From Deltaproteobacteria bacterium (GTDB lineage: Bacteria > Myxococcota_A > UBA9160 > SZUA-336): a stretch of DNA of 37,064 bases. The DNA lies in assembly GCA_029261925.1 (NCBI GenBank), contig JAJDAJ010000055.1, forward strand, positions 1-37,064. The letters are read 5' to 3'. The notes beneath the pieces were generated by a model. The model saw nothing but the letters and a program-made list of their open reading frames with translations. It was not told the origin of the DNA and ran no database searches. The position numbers and the translations under genes are program-made. This document shows positions 1 through 8,813 of the stretch, piece by piece (position 1 is the first letter of the stretch; the number at the start of each line of letters is the position of its first letter).

Positions 1-38
1 GACGGAACTCGCCCGGCCTCCGCTCCGCCTGTGGCTGG

Positions 39-1997
39 CTACTGCCGGTCTCCTGCCCTCGGGTGCGGAGGGTGTGGGGGCGTCGGGGAGGTGCGAGCGG
101 GTGCGCTCCGTGTCCTGGTCGGGGTCGACGGCTCGCGATCCACCACGGGCAGCTCGAGGCGGGAGGGGTGCTCGGGGCCTCGGAGGATGTGCCAGACGGG
201 TGGGGGGCCGGGTGCGGGGGCGAAGTGGTCGACGTCGGCACCCGCCAGCGCGAGGCGGACGCGGTGTCCGGGCAGGAAGAGGTAGGAGGTCGGCAGCAGG
301 TCGATGACCAGCTCGGTCACCGCCCCGGGCTCGAGCGGCTGCGCGTCCGCGCGCTCGAAGCTGCGCCACCAGGGCAGGGCGGTCGCGTACGGGGCGCTGC
401 TGGCCGGGAGCCGGCGGCGGTGCAGCGCTCGGAGCTGACCCTCGGTCACGTAGGTGACCGTGCCGTCGGGGGCGACGTCCTCGAGGTAGGCGAAGACGCT
501 GACGTCGCGCGCCCCGGGCCGCAGGTGCAGCACCACCACCGGGTGCCCCGTGACCTCGGTGGGCGCGTCGAGCGGCGCGCTCTCGTAGACGCGCAGGCGG
601 GCATCGCGCCGTGCGCGGTCGGGGTACTCGACGGGCAGCTCGGGGTCGCCCATCAGCGAGTTCCAGCGCGCGTGCGGACCCGTGCCCGTGCCGGGGTCGA
701 CGCGGTGGGGGTCGGCCCCGGCGTCGGCTCGGGAGGCGGCGAGGCGCCCCGAGGCGCCGAGGTGGAGGCGCCGCGTGCGAGCGGGAGGCGGCCAGGTGTC
801 TCCGTGCTTCCAGCGACCCTCGACCTGCGTGTACCAGTGGACCGGATGTTCGTCGAGGGTCTGCGGGGCATCTCGCAGGTGATGGTCGAAGAATCCCAGG
901 AGCTCCGAGGCGGCATCGAAGTCCGGGGCGAGGCGGCGGCGCCGCGGGTCCACGTTCTGGTCGCCGCCGTGGTTCCACGGTCCGAGCAGCAGCCGGTCGC
1001 CGGGCCGCGCCAGGCTGCGCCAGCGCTTGATCGCGGCGTGCGGGTAGGCGCCGTCGAGCCAGCCACTCCAGGAGTAGACGGCGGCGTCGCCGGCGCGCAG
1101 GCGGGCGATCCGGGCGTGCGGGCTGAACGCGTCCACGGCCAGCCCTCCCTGGCTCAGGGCCCGGTCGTCGCGGAAGACGAGCTCCAGCGCGGCGCGGTGC
1201 ACGTCGTAGTTCCAGCGGTGCTCCCGCGCCAGCGCCTCGAGCTCGCGCCGGTCGGGGTCGGCGTCGACCTCGCGGGGACCCACGACGAGCCAGCTGCGCA
1301 GCCGGCCCGCCACGGGGCCGAGGTCGTGCGCGTCGAGCGCGGCGTTGACGGCCCCCCACGTGCGGGTGAACCAGCTCAGGTGCACGCCGCCCGGCATGGC
1401 GATGTCGGTGTAGACGTCGAAGAGCGCGTAGCGCGGCGCGATCGCGCGCAGTGCGGGATGCCCCGTGCTCGCCAGCATCTCGGCCGCGGTCCCGTCGTAG
1501 GACTCGCCCATGGCGCCGACCCGGCCGTTCGACCAGGGCTGCGCGACGATCCAGTCGAGGATCTCGGCGCCGTCGGCGACCTCGTCGGGGCTCCAGGGGT
1601 GGGGGCGCCAGCCGCCCGAGGCACCGGACCCGCGCACGTCGACGTCGATCCAGGCGTAGCCCCGGCCCAGGAACTCCCGCGCGAGCGGAACCGGGTCGTC
1701 CATCAGGCGTCCCAGCGGCCAGCGCAGCCGGGTCCGGCGCCAGTAGCGCGTCTGGCGCAGCATGGCAGGCACGCGCTCTCCGGCCTCGAGGCCGCCGGGC
1801 AGGTACGCGTCGATGGCGATGCGCACGCCGTCGCGCATGGTCAGGTAGCGCGACTCTCGCACCCAGCCCGCATGCGTGAGCGCGGGGGCCGGGCCAGCGT
1901 GCCAGCCGCGATCGCTGGTGTCGCCGCGCCGTCCCGTCGCCGTGCAGGCCACGAGCGCGGCGGCCAGCCCCAGCAGCGCGAGGTTCCGCGCCGTCAT
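39..1997 (-). CDS. CocE/NonD-family alpha/beta hydrolase, predicted lipoprotein
   Basis: A 652-residue serine hydrolase of the X-Pro dipeptidyl-peptidase S15 / cocaine esterase (CocE) family, which cleaves acyl esters or amides. An N-terminal hydrophobic stretch ends in the lipobox LVAC (Cys18), so it is probably exported and lipid-anchored. The nucleophile is Ser166 in GESYDG; likely partners are Asp315 (SGWLDG) and His343 (GPWNHG), spaced as in CocE. A C-terminal beta-sandwich domain follows to about residue 620. The last 30 residues are Pro/Arg/Thr-rich and look disordered. The ATG at 1997 lies 7 bp after the stop of the transglycosylase gene, so the two are probably co-transcribed. The substrate cannot be read from the sequence. 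Confidence 0.9.
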   Translation of the reverse strand: MTARNLALLGLAAALVACTATGRRGDTSDRGWHAGPAPALTHAGWVRESRYLTMRDGVRIAIDAYLPGGLEAGERVPAMLRQTRYWRRTRLRWPLGRLMDDPVPLAREFLGRGYAWIDVDVRGSGASGGWRPHPWSPDEVADGAEILDWIVAQPWSNGRVGAMGESYDGTAAEMLASTGHPALRAIAPRYALFDVYTDIAMPGGVHLSWFTRTWGAVNAALDAHDLGPVAGRLRSWLVVGPREVDADPDRRELEALAREHRWNYDVHRAALELVFRDDRALSQGGLAVDAFSPHARIARLRAGDAAVYSWSGWLDGAYPHAAIKRWRSLARPGDRLLLGPWNHGGDQNVDPRRRRLAPDFDAASELLGFFDHHLRDAPQTLDEHPVHWYTQVEGRWKHGDTWPPPARTRRLHLGASGRLAASRADAGADPHRVDPGTGTGPHARWNSLMGDPELPVEYPDRARRDARLRVYESAPLDAPTEVTGHPVVVLHLRPGARDVSVFAYLEDVAPDGTVTYVTEGQLRALHRRRLPASSAPYATALPWWRSFERADAQPLEPGAVTELVIDLLPTSYLFLPGHRVRLALAGADVDHFAPAPGPPPVWHILRGPEHPSRLELPVVDREPSTPTRTRSAPARTSPTPPHPPHPRAGDRQ

Positions 1998-2004
1998 CGC
2001 GGCG

Positions 2005-3957
2005 TCAGCTGGTGCGCTCGGTCACCGGGATCACCAGGCGCGTGCCCGGCGTCAGCCGGGTCAGATCGACGCCCGGGTTGTAGCGCTGGATCAGCCATGC
2101 CGGCACCGAGTAGACCCGGTGCGCGAGCACCCACAGGCTCTCGCCGCGGCCGAGCTCGTGGTCGACGGTTCCGGTGACGCGGAAGCTCCCGAAGAAGTCC
2201 TCCTCGATCGCCTTGTGGTGCTCCACGCGACGCTGCAGGAATTCCTCGGCGGTGACGCGTGAGAAGTCGAGGCGCAGCCGCTGTCCGAGGTGCAGCGCTC
2301 GCCCGTAGCGCAGCCCGTTCAGGTCGCGCAGGCGCTGCGTGGGGACCTCGAGCCACTCCGCGTAGTGGCCCAGCGTCTCGTCGGCATCCACGACGATGCG
2401 GTCGCCCTGCACGCGCCGGAAGGGAGAGGCGGGTCCCAGCGACGCCGGCGTGGTCCCGGCGGGGCGCACCCGCGCGGGATCGACGGTCGGCGCCGCGGCG
2501 GGCTTCGCGGCCTCCGGCCTCGCCACGGGCGCCGGCGGCGGGGCCGCCGCCCGTGCGCTGCTCACGATGCCGCGGCGCGGGGGCGCCGAGCCCTCGGTGC
2601 CGTCGGGGAGCTGCAGCACCTGTCCCGGGTAGATGCGGTGCCGGCTCGGCAGGTTGTTCAGCGCCACCAGCGTGCTGACCCGCGTGCGGTAGCGGCGCGC
2701 GATCGTGCTCAGCGCGTCGCCGCGCTGCACCACGTGGTAGTTGCTGCGGTGCTGCTCCTCGTGGCGGCGCACCGCGGGGATGCTCGCCAGCCACTGGCGG
2801 GGCTCGGCACCGACGGTGCCGGCAGGCAGGCGCAGCACGTAGCCCTGCGGGATGCGCTTCTTGGCGCGGAACACGGGAGGGCGCAGTGCGGGGTTCAGCT
2901 CGCGGACCACGCTCGCCGCCACGCCGAGGAAGTGCTCCACGTCCTCCACGTCGGCGTAGAAAGGCAGCTCGACCTCGTCCACCGTCTCGGGCAGGTCGCG
3001 CTCGAGCGGCCCGAAGTACGACTCGGAGGTCCGCACGATGCGCCGCGCTGCCAGGAACTGGGCGTAGAAGTTGCGTGACGCGAAGCCAAAGCTGCGGCTC
3101 TCGTACCGGCGCACGATCTCGTCGATCCGGTCCGTACCCAGGCGCGCCTTGGCCCGCCGCATGCCCGCCGCGCCGTGGTTGTACGCGGTGATCGCCAGCG
3201 GCCAGCTGTCGAGGCTCTGGTAGTTGTCGCGCAGCAGCCGGGCTGCGGCGTCGGTCGCGCGCATCGGGTCGAGGCGCTCGTCGACCACGTAGTCGACCTT
3301 CATGTAGCGCCGCCCCGTGCTGCGCATGAACTGCCAGACGCCGGCGGCACCGTACTTGGAGTAGGCGCGCACGTTGAACGACGACTCGACGTGGGGCAGG
3401 TACGCGAGGTCCTCGGGCAGGCCGTGATCGCGGAAGACCGCGCGCATCTCCTCCTCGTAGCGCCCCGAGCGGATCAGGCCCTCGCGGAACTTGTCGCGCT
3501 GTCCGAGCTGGAAGCGCAGCCGGCGCGCGGCCGCGCGCAGGTCGGCGGCCCCGGGCGGGTGGCCCAGCTCCAGCTCGAGCATGTGGCGCACCGCGCGCTC
3601 GCTCTCGTCGCCCGGCTCCGCACCCCCGGCCAGGCGCTCGAGCACGTGGCGCCAGTGGCGCTTGCGGGCGTCGATCGCGCGCTGCCGCCCGCGCCGGCTG
3701 GTCGTGTCGAAGCGCAGCGTCTCGTAGACCACGCCCAGGTGGCGCGAGTCGTGGATCAGGCCCGCGCTCGTCGTCACCTCGAGGTACACGCGCATCCAGA
3801 AGGAGACCGCGGAGCGCATGGCCTCGGGCTCGGGGAACTCGTCCGCGGTGGGCTCCGCGCGCACGTCCGCCGACGCACAGAGGAGGACGCCGCAGAGCAG
3901 CGCGGTCCGCCGCAGCCGGCCAGATACACGACGGGAGATGTCCCGGAATCCCAGCAC
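2005..3957 (-). CDS. Membrane-bound lytic murein transglycosylase with LysM repeats (MltD-like)
   Basis: Predicted 650-residue periplasmic enzyme that cuts the MurNAc-GlcNAc glycan bond of peptidoglycan. A basic N-terminus and hydrophobic segment (about 14-34, ending VRA before Glu35) form a signal peptide. The family 1 transglycosylase domain (about 165-310) has the catalytic Glu191 in HVESSF and the motifs GAAGVWQFM and AYNHG. A clear LysM lies at about 407-450 (YHVVQRGD), followed by an Ala/Pro linker and two weaker LysM-like units at about 518-563 and 598-645. I chose the GTG at 3957 because an AAGGA sequence lies 5 nt upstream and it places the signal peptide correctly. An ATG at 4053 would add 32 residues without a better ribosome site. 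Confidence 0.88.
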   Translation of the reverse strand: MLGFRDISRRVSGRLRRTALLCGVLLCASADVRAEPTADEFPEPEAMRSAVSFWMRVYLEVTTSAGLIHDSRHLGVVYETLRFDTTSRRGRQRAIDARKRHWRHVLERLAGGAEPGDESERAVRHMLELELGHPPGAADLRAAARRLRFQLGQRDKFREGLIRSGRYEEEMRAVFRDHGLPEDLAYLPHVESSFNVRAYSKYGAAGVWQFMRSTGRRYMKVDYVVDERLDPMRATDAAARLLRDNYQSLDSWPLAITAYNHGAAGMRRAKARLGTDRIDEIVRRYESRSFGFASRNFYAQFLAARRIVRTSESYFGPLERDLPETVDEVELPFYADVEDVEHFLGVAASVVRELNPALRPPVFRAKKRIPQGYVLRLPAGTVGAEPRQWLASIPAVRRHEEQHRSNYHVVQRGDALSTIARRYRTRVSTLVALNNLPSRHRIYPGQVLQLPDGTEGSAPPRRGIVSSARAAAPPPAPVARPEAAKPAAAPTVDPARVRPAGTTPASLGPASPFRRVQGDRIVVDADETLGHYAEWLEVPTQRLRDLNGLRYGRALHLGQRLRLDFSRVTAEEFLQRRVEHHKAIEEDFFGSFRVTGTVDHELGRGESLWVLAHRVYSVPAWLIQRYNPGVDLTRLTPGTRLVIPVTERTS

Positions 3958-4095
3958 CACAGTCCTTATCGCGGAGCGCCCGGCGAGCTTGAGGTCCAGG
4001 CGCACCTGTGTCCAGCGCGCGCCACAGTGGGACGGCGCCGGCAGCGGCGTCATTCGCGCCAGTGGTATCCTGCGCGCTCGCTGCCGGGAGGATGC

Positions 4096-5238
4096 ATGGG
4101 GCCGCTCGAGGGAATCAAGGTCGTCGAGATCGCCGGGATCGGCCCGGGACCGTTCTGCGCCATGCTGCTGGCCGATCTCGGTGCCGACGTCCTGCGCGTC
4201 GAGCGCGCCAGTCGCGTGCCCGCCGAGATGCCCTCCGGGCCGCACTTCGATCTGCTCAACCGGGGCCGGCGCAGCATCGGCGTGGACCTGAAGTCTCCGG
4301 ACGGCGCGGAGACCGTGCTGCGCCTGCTCGAGCGTGCGGACGCGCTGGTCGAGGGATTCCGGCCCGGGGTGATGGAGCGGCTCGGCCTGGGGCCCGACGT
4401 GTGCCTCGCCCGCAACCCGCGCCTGGTCTACGGCCGCATGACGGGCTGGGGCCAGGACGGTCCGCTGGCCTCCGCGGCGGGGCACGACATCAACTACATC
4501 TCCCTCGCCGGGGCCCTGGCGCACATCGGCCGCGCGGGCGAGAAGCCGACGCCCCCGCTGAACCTGGTCGGCGATTTCGGCGGTGGCGGCATCTACCTGG
4601 CGCTGGGCATCCTGGCGGCGCTGCTCGAGCGCCAGCGCTCGGATCGAGGGCAGGTCGTGGACGCGGCCATGGTCGACGGCGCGGCCAGCCTGATGACCTT
4701 CATCTGGGCGCTCTGGGCCGGGGGCATGCACGGTCCCGAGCGCGGCCGCAACATGCTGGACTCGGGCGCGCACTTCTACGAGACCTACGAGACCCGCGAC
4801 GGGGGCCACGTGTCGATCGGGTCGATCGAGCCGCAGTTCTACGCCGAGCTGGTGGAGCGTCTGGGTCTGGATCCCGCCGAGCTGCCCCACCAGAACGACG
4901 CCGCGCACTGGCCGAAGCTCAAGGAGCGCTTCACGGCGCTCTTCCGCACGCGCACCCGCGACGAGTGGTGCGAGCTCCTCGAGGGCACCGACGTGTGCTT
5001 CGCGCCCGTGCTGAGCATGGCCGAGGCGCCCGAGCACCCGCACGCGAAGGCGCGCGGCAGCTTCGTCGAGGTCGCGGGCCAGGTGCAGCCGGGGCCCGCG
5101 CCGCGTCTGAGCCGCACGCCGCCGACGATCCAGCGCCCGCCTGCGCACCCGGGGCAGCACACCGACGAGGCGCTGCGCGACTGGGGCTTCGACGACGTCG
5201 AGCTGCGCCGCCTGCGCGAGGCCCGGGCGATCGCCTGA
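4096..5238 (+). CDS. CaiB/BaiF CoA-transferase family protein, alpha-methylacyl-CoA racemase type
   Basis: A 380-residue class III CoA-transferase-fold protein. The segment GHDINY with His130 and the segment VGDFGGGG with Asp160 have the same 30-residue spacing as the catalytic His126/Asp156 pair of Mycobacterium tuberculosis MCR. This favours a 2-methylacyl-CoA racemase over a CoA transferase. Racemases of this type interconvert (2R)- and (2S)-methylacyl-CoA so that branched chains such as sterol side chains or pristanate can enter beta-oxidation. The ATG at 4096 follows GGGAGG at 4086-4091. A TATCCT box at 4066-4071 could be its -10 element. It is divergent from the transglycosylase and 17 bp ahead of the DUF2779 gene. 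The family call is strong; the substrate is inferred. Confidence 0.88.
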   Translation: MGPLEGIKVVEIAGIGPGPFCAMLLADLGADVLRVERASRVPAEMPSGPHFDLLNRGRRSIGVDLKSPDGAETVLRLLERADALVEGFRPGVMERLGLGPDVCLARNPRLVYGRMTGWGQDGPLASAAGHDINYISLAGALAHIGRAGEKPTPPLNLVGDFGGGGIYLALGILAALLERQRSDRGQVVDAAMVDGAASLMTFIWALWAGGMHGPERGRNMLDSGAHFYETYETRDGGHVSIGSIEPQFYAELVERLGLDPAELPHQNDAAHWPKLKERFTALFRTRTRDEWCELLEGTDVCFAPVLSMAEAPEHPHAKARGSFVEVAGQVQPGPAPRLSRTPPTIQRPPAHPGQHTDEALRDWGFDDVELRRLREARAIA

Positions 5239-5255
5239 GCGGGCGCGTACCGGCC

Positions 5256-6701
5256 GTGGGGGTTCTCGACCCGGAGCTGCACGCGGCGGGCCTGCAGTGC
5301 GAGCTGCGCCTGTGGCGGGCCGCGCACGAGGGCGAGCCGGCGCCGCGAGGCGAGGTGTCCACCCCGGGCGAGCTGGCCGAGCTGCGCGCTGCACTGGGCG
5401 CGCAGCATCCCGACGCACTGCGCATCGAAGCGCCCGGTGCCCCCGACGCGGTGCGGCGCACGCGCGCCGCGCTGATCGCGCGCCGTCCCCTGCTCGACGC
5501 GGTGCTCGAGGGTGGCGGCGCGCGCGCCCGGATCGCGCTGCTCGAGCCGCTCGACGGGGATGCCTGGGGCCTGCGCGACCTGCGCTCGGTCGAGCGCGTG
5601 CGCGACACGGACCGGGATCGCGCCGCGCTGCTGCTGCACCTGGCGCGCGCGTCGGGACTGCGCTGCGGCTCCGTAGAGGTCCGGCATCCCGATCCCGGCT
5701 ACGTGCGCCGGGGCGCGCTCGATCCGTCGCGGCTGCTGCGCCGCGAGGACCTGACGTCCGACGCGGAGTTCCTGGCGGGCGACGCCGGGGCCGAGCTGGA
5801 GCGGATGCGCGCCGTGGTCGCCGGGGCCGAGCCAGGGATCGAGCCCTCCCCGCACTGCTTCCGGCCCTCGCGCTGCCCGCACCGGGAGCGCTGCACGGCG
5901 CAGCGGCCCGACGCCTGGGTCGGCTTCGTGCCGCGGCTGCGCCCGCAGCTCTGGCACCAGCTCTGCGAGCGCGGGATCGAGCGCATGGATGCGATCCCCG
6001 ACGAGCTGCGCACGGGCGCAGAGGCGCGCAACGCCCGCGACGCCGCGCGCTCTGGCCGGTGCCACGTGGCGCCCGCGCTCCGCGCCGAGCTGGCGCGCGC
6101 GCGTGCCCCCGTCGCGTTCCTGGACTTCGAGGCCGTCTCGCCGGCCGTGCCGCTGTTCGACGACACGCGTCCCTTCGAGGCGCTGCCGGTCCAGTGGTCC
6201 CTGCACCGGCGCGGCCCCGGCGTCGGGCTGTCGCACGCCGACTACCTGCACGAGGGGGACGGCGATCCCAGGCCGGCCTTCGCGGACGCGCTGATCGACG
6301 GCCTGGGTACCGGTGACGGCTCGATCGTGGTGTACTCGTCCTTCGAGGACGGGGTCCTGGAGCGCCTGGCCCGGCGGCTTCCCGACCGGGCACCGGCGCT
6401 CCATGCGATCCGCGCCCGCCTCCTCGATCTGCTCGGGCTGCTGCGCGCGCACGTCTACGACCCGGCGTTCCGCGGGGTCTTCACGCTCAAGCGCGTGGCG
6501 ACGGTGATCGCTCCCGACGCGCCTGGCTGGGACGACCTCGAGATCCGCGACGGTGCCGCCGCCGCGCGGGCCTGGCTCGAGCTGCTGCGGGGCGAGACAC
6601 CTCCCGCAGGCGTCGGCGCGCTCCGGGCGGCACTGGCAGCCTACTGCGCGCGCGACACCCTCAACCCGGCAGCCGTCTGGCGGGCGCTGGAGGCCGGATA
6701 G
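5256..6701 (+). CDS. DUF2779-domain protein: RecB/Cas4-like frame plus RNase H-like exonuclease domain
   Basis: A 481-residue protein with a GTG start 17 bp after the racemase stop. Cys20 (in LQCELRLW) and Cys201, Cys207 and Cys213 form the four-Cys pattern of the Fe-S cluster that closes AddB/Cas4-type nuclease domains. The C-terminal DUF2779 part (about 285-475) is textbook: LDFEAVSPAVP with Asp290/Glu292, PVQWSLH, VVYSSFEDGVLERLA, FTLKRVA and YCARDT with Asp467, consistent with a DnaQ-like exonuclease core. In the intervening PD-(D/E)XK region the residues expected to bind metal look substituted (91-111 reads ARIALLEPLDG...WGLRDLRS). Nuclease function of that half is doubtful. Members are usually annotated as RecB-family nucleases; the biological role is unknown. 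Confidence 0.8.
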   Translation: MGVLDPELHAAGLQCELRLWRAAHEGEPAPRGEVSTPGELAELRAALGAQHPDALRIEAPGAPDAVRRTRAALIARRPLLDAVLEGGGARARIALLEPLDGDAWGLRDLRSVERVRDTDRDRAALLLHLARASGLRCGSVEVRHPDPGYVRRGALDPSRLLRREDLTSDAEFLAGDAGAELERMRAVVAGAEPGIEPSPHCFRPSRCPHRERCTAQRPDAWVGFVPRLRPQLWHQLCERGIERMDAIPDELRTGAEARNARDAARSGRCHVAPALRAELARARAPVAFLDFEAVSPAVPLFDDTRPFEALPVQWSLHRRGPGVGLSHADYLHEGDGDPRPAFADALIDGLGTGDGSIVVYSSFEDGVLERLARRLPDRAPALHAIRARLLDLLGLLRAHVYDPAFRGVFTLKRVATVIAPDAPGWDDLEIRDGAAAARAWLELLRGETPPAGVGALRAALAAYCARDTLNPAAVWRALEAG

Positions 6702-6741
6702 CCCGCGTCGTCGCCCGCCCGCTGCTCGCCCAGGGGCCGGC

Positions 6742-6785
6742 GCGGCCTCCGCTCCCGGAGGGCCGGCGCGCAGCGCGGAGGCCGC
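6742..6785 (+). terminator. Hairpin after DUF2779 gene, probable terminator
   Basis: GCGGCCTCCGC at 6742-6752 is the exact reverse complement of GCGGAGGCCGC at 6775-6785, giving an 11-bp perfect GC-rich stem with a 22-nt loop. It starts 40 bp after the stop at 6701 and precedes the parE promoter area. No T-run follows, which is common in GC-rich genomes. Confidence 0.5.
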
Positions 6786-6810
6786 TGCGCCCGTCCCCGT
6801 CGGGCCGCCC

Positions 6811-6856
6811 TTGACCTGCCGGGTCGATTTCCGAACCTCGCCGACGGGTGTAGAGG
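6811..6856 (+). promoter_or_regulatory. Candidate promoter and ribosome site of parE
   Basis: TTGACC at 6811-6816 resembles a sigma-70 -35 box. The best -10 at the right spacing, GAACCT at 6833-6838, is weak. AGAGG at 6852-6856 is the only Shine-Dalgarno-like sequence before the ATG at 6860, and its 3-nt spacing is short. The assignment is tentative. Confidence 0.3.
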
Positions 6857-6859
6857 TCT

Positions 6860-8806
6860 ATGGCTGCGAGTCGCAAGAAGGCGACCCGCGGGCGCCCGGG
6901 CACGCATGCCCGGAAAGCCGCGGGGCGTGAGAAGCGCGCCCCGCGGGGCGCCAAGCGCGCCCCGGCGGGGGCGGGCAAGGGTCCGTCGAAGGCCGCCGGG
7001 ACCGGTGTGTACGACGAGAGCGCCATCCAGACCCTCGACGCGCTCGAGCACATCCGCCTGCGTACGGGGATGTACATCGGCCGGATCGGCGACGGCAGCC
7101 ATCCCCAGGACGGCATCTACGTGATGCTCAAGGAGGTCGTGGACAACGCGATCGACGAGTTCATCATGGGTGCCGGCAAGAAGATCGAGATCTCGCGCGA
7201 CGGGCCCACGATCGAGGTTCGCGACTACGGCCGGGGGATCCCGCTGGGCAAGGTCGTCGAGTGCGTCAGCCAGATCAACACCGGTGGCAAGTACAACGAC
7301 GAGGTCTTCCAGTTCTCGGTCGGGCTCAACGGCGTGGGCACCAAGGCCGTGAACGCGCTCTCCTCGGAGTTCGAGGTCTGCAGCTGGCGTGAGGGCAAGT
7401 TCCGGCGGGCGCGCTTCGAGCGCGGCCGGATGGTCGACGACCGCAGCGGTCGCGACGCCGATGCGCCCGACGGCACCCGGGTCCGGTTCACACCCGACCT
7501 GGAGATCTTCGAGCGCTTCGACTGGCACGAGGCCTTCATCGAGCACCGGCTGCAGTACTACGCCTACCTGAATACCGGGCTCTCCCTGCACTACGGCGGC
7601 CGGGTGTTCCGCAGCAAGGACGGCCTCGCCGACCTGCTGCGCCGCGAGATGGGAAACGAGCAGCCGATCTACGAGGTCGTGCACGGCTCGGCGGAGCGCC
7701 TGGAGTTCGCCTTCACGCACACCCACAACTACGGCGAGAACTACTTCAGCTTCGTCAACGGCCAGTACACGAACGACGGCGGCACCCACCAGGCCGGCTT
7801 CCGCGAGGGCGTGCTCAAGGCGGTCAACGAGTTCTCCGGCAAGTCCTTCGCGGGAGAGGACGTGCGCGACGGAATCGTCGGCGCCGTGGCCGTCAAGGTG
7901 CAGGACCCCGTCTTCGAGAGCCAGACCAAGAACAAGCTCGGCTCCACCGAGGTCCGCGCCTGGCTGGTCAAGGAGGTCAAGGACCAGGTCCTGCTCTGGC
8001 TGCACCGCAACACCGCGGCCGCCGAGGCCCTGATCGAGAAGGTCAAGAGCAACGAGAAGGTCCGCAAGGAGCTGGCGTCGATCAAGAAGGAGGCCCGCGA
8101 GCGCGCCAGGAAGGTCGCGATCCGGATTCCCAAGCTGATCGACTGCAAGGTCCACTACGACGACCCGAAGGCGCGGCGCCGCGACGACACGACGATCTTC
8201 CTCACCGAGGGAGACTCCGCGAGCGGCGCGATGATCCAGGCTCGCGACGTCGGCACCCAGGCGATCTTCTCGCTGCGCGGCAAGCCTCTGAACACCTACG
8301 GACTCAAGCGCGACGTGGTGTACAAGAACGAGGAGCTGTACAACATCATGCGCGCGCTGGGACTCGAGAACGGGATCGAGGGCCTGCGCTACAACCGGGT
8401 CGTGATCGCGACCGACGCCGACGTGGACGGCATGCACATCCGCAACCTGCTGATCACCTTCTTCCTGCGCTACTTCGAGGACCTCGTGCACCACGAGCAC
8501 CTGTACATCCTCGAGACGCCGCTCTTCCGGGTGCGCAACAAGAAGACGACCCGGTACTGCTACGACGAGACCGAGCGCGACGCCGCCATGGCGGAGATCT
8601 CGAGCCCCGAGGTCACGCGCTTCAAGGGTCTGGGCGAGATCAGCCCGGGCGAGTTCGGCCAGTTCATCAGCGAGGGCATTCGCCTGGTACCCGTGGCACT
8701 GACGGACATGTCCGAGGTCGGCCGCTGTCTCGAGTTCTTCATGGGCAAGAACACGCCGGAGCGCAGGAGCTTCATCATGGACAACCTCCTGCACGACGTG
8801 GTCTGA
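6860..8806 (+). CDS. parE: Type II DNA topoisomerase ATPase subunit (ParE/GyrB family, Bacteroidetes/Chlamydia-like)
   Basis: A 648-residue B subunit that binds ATP and drives strand passage together with the ParC-like partner encoded next to it. Visible features are LRTGMYIG, the GHKL motif EVVDNAIDE (general base Glu92, metal-binding Asn96), GLNGVGTKAVNALS, the transducer domain, and TOPRIM motifs LTEGDSASG (Glu450) and DADVDG (519-524). The segments SLRGKPLNTYGL and RFKGLGEISPGEF match the subtype called topoisomerase IV in Bacteroidetes rather than classical gyrase. Unusually, residues 1-49 form a Lys/Arg/Ala/Gly-rich tail before the fold begins at YDESAIQ, which could bind DNA like a histone tail. 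The stop is 7 bp before the parC start, so the two form an operon. A separate gyrase is probably encoded elsewhere. Confidence 0.9.
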   Translation: MAASRKKATRGRPGTHARKAAGREKRAPRGAKRAPAGAGKGPSKAAGTGVYDESAIQTLDALEHIRLRTGMYIGRIGDGSHPQDGIYVMLKEVVDNAIDEFIMGAGKKIEISRDGPTIEVRDYGRGIPLGKVVECVSQINTGGKYNDEVFQFSVGLNGVGTKAVNALSSEFEVCSWREGKFRRARFERGRMVDDRSGRDADAPDGTRVRFTPDLEIFERFDWHEAFIEHRLQYYAYLNTGLSLHYGGRVFRSKDGLADLLRREMGNEQPIYEVVHGSAERLEFAFTHTHNYGENYFSFVNGQYTNDGGTHQAGFREGVLKAVNEFSGKSFAGEDVRDGIVGAVAVKVQDPVFESQTKNKLGSTEVRAWLVKEVKDQVLLWLHRNTAAAEALIEKVKSNEKVRKELASIKKEARERARKVAIRIPKLIDCKVHYDDPKARRRDDTTIFLTEGDSASGAMIQARDVGTQAIFSLRGKPLNTYGLKRDVVYKNEELYNIMRALGLENGIEGLRYNRVVIATDADVDGMHIRNLLITFFLRYFEDLVHHEHLYILETPLFRVRNKKTTRYCYDETERDAAMAEISSPEVTRFKGLGEISPGEFGQFISEGIRLVPVALTDMSEVGRCLEFFMGKNTPERRSFIMDNLLHDVV

Positions 8807-8813
8807 GCGCGCC

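Noticed and set aside
39..2177. Long open frames on the strand opposite the CocE-type hydrolase and many other genes
   Set aside because: The very high GC content removes stops from antisense frames. Their translations are Arg/Ala/Gly-rich with no domain motifs, while the opposite frames carry complete enzyme signatures.
2005..6393. A 1462-residue leftward protein extending through the racemase and DUF2779 region
   Set aside because: Only the part from 3957 onward has a signal peptide and domain motifs. The rest is antisense to two genes with strong family matches.
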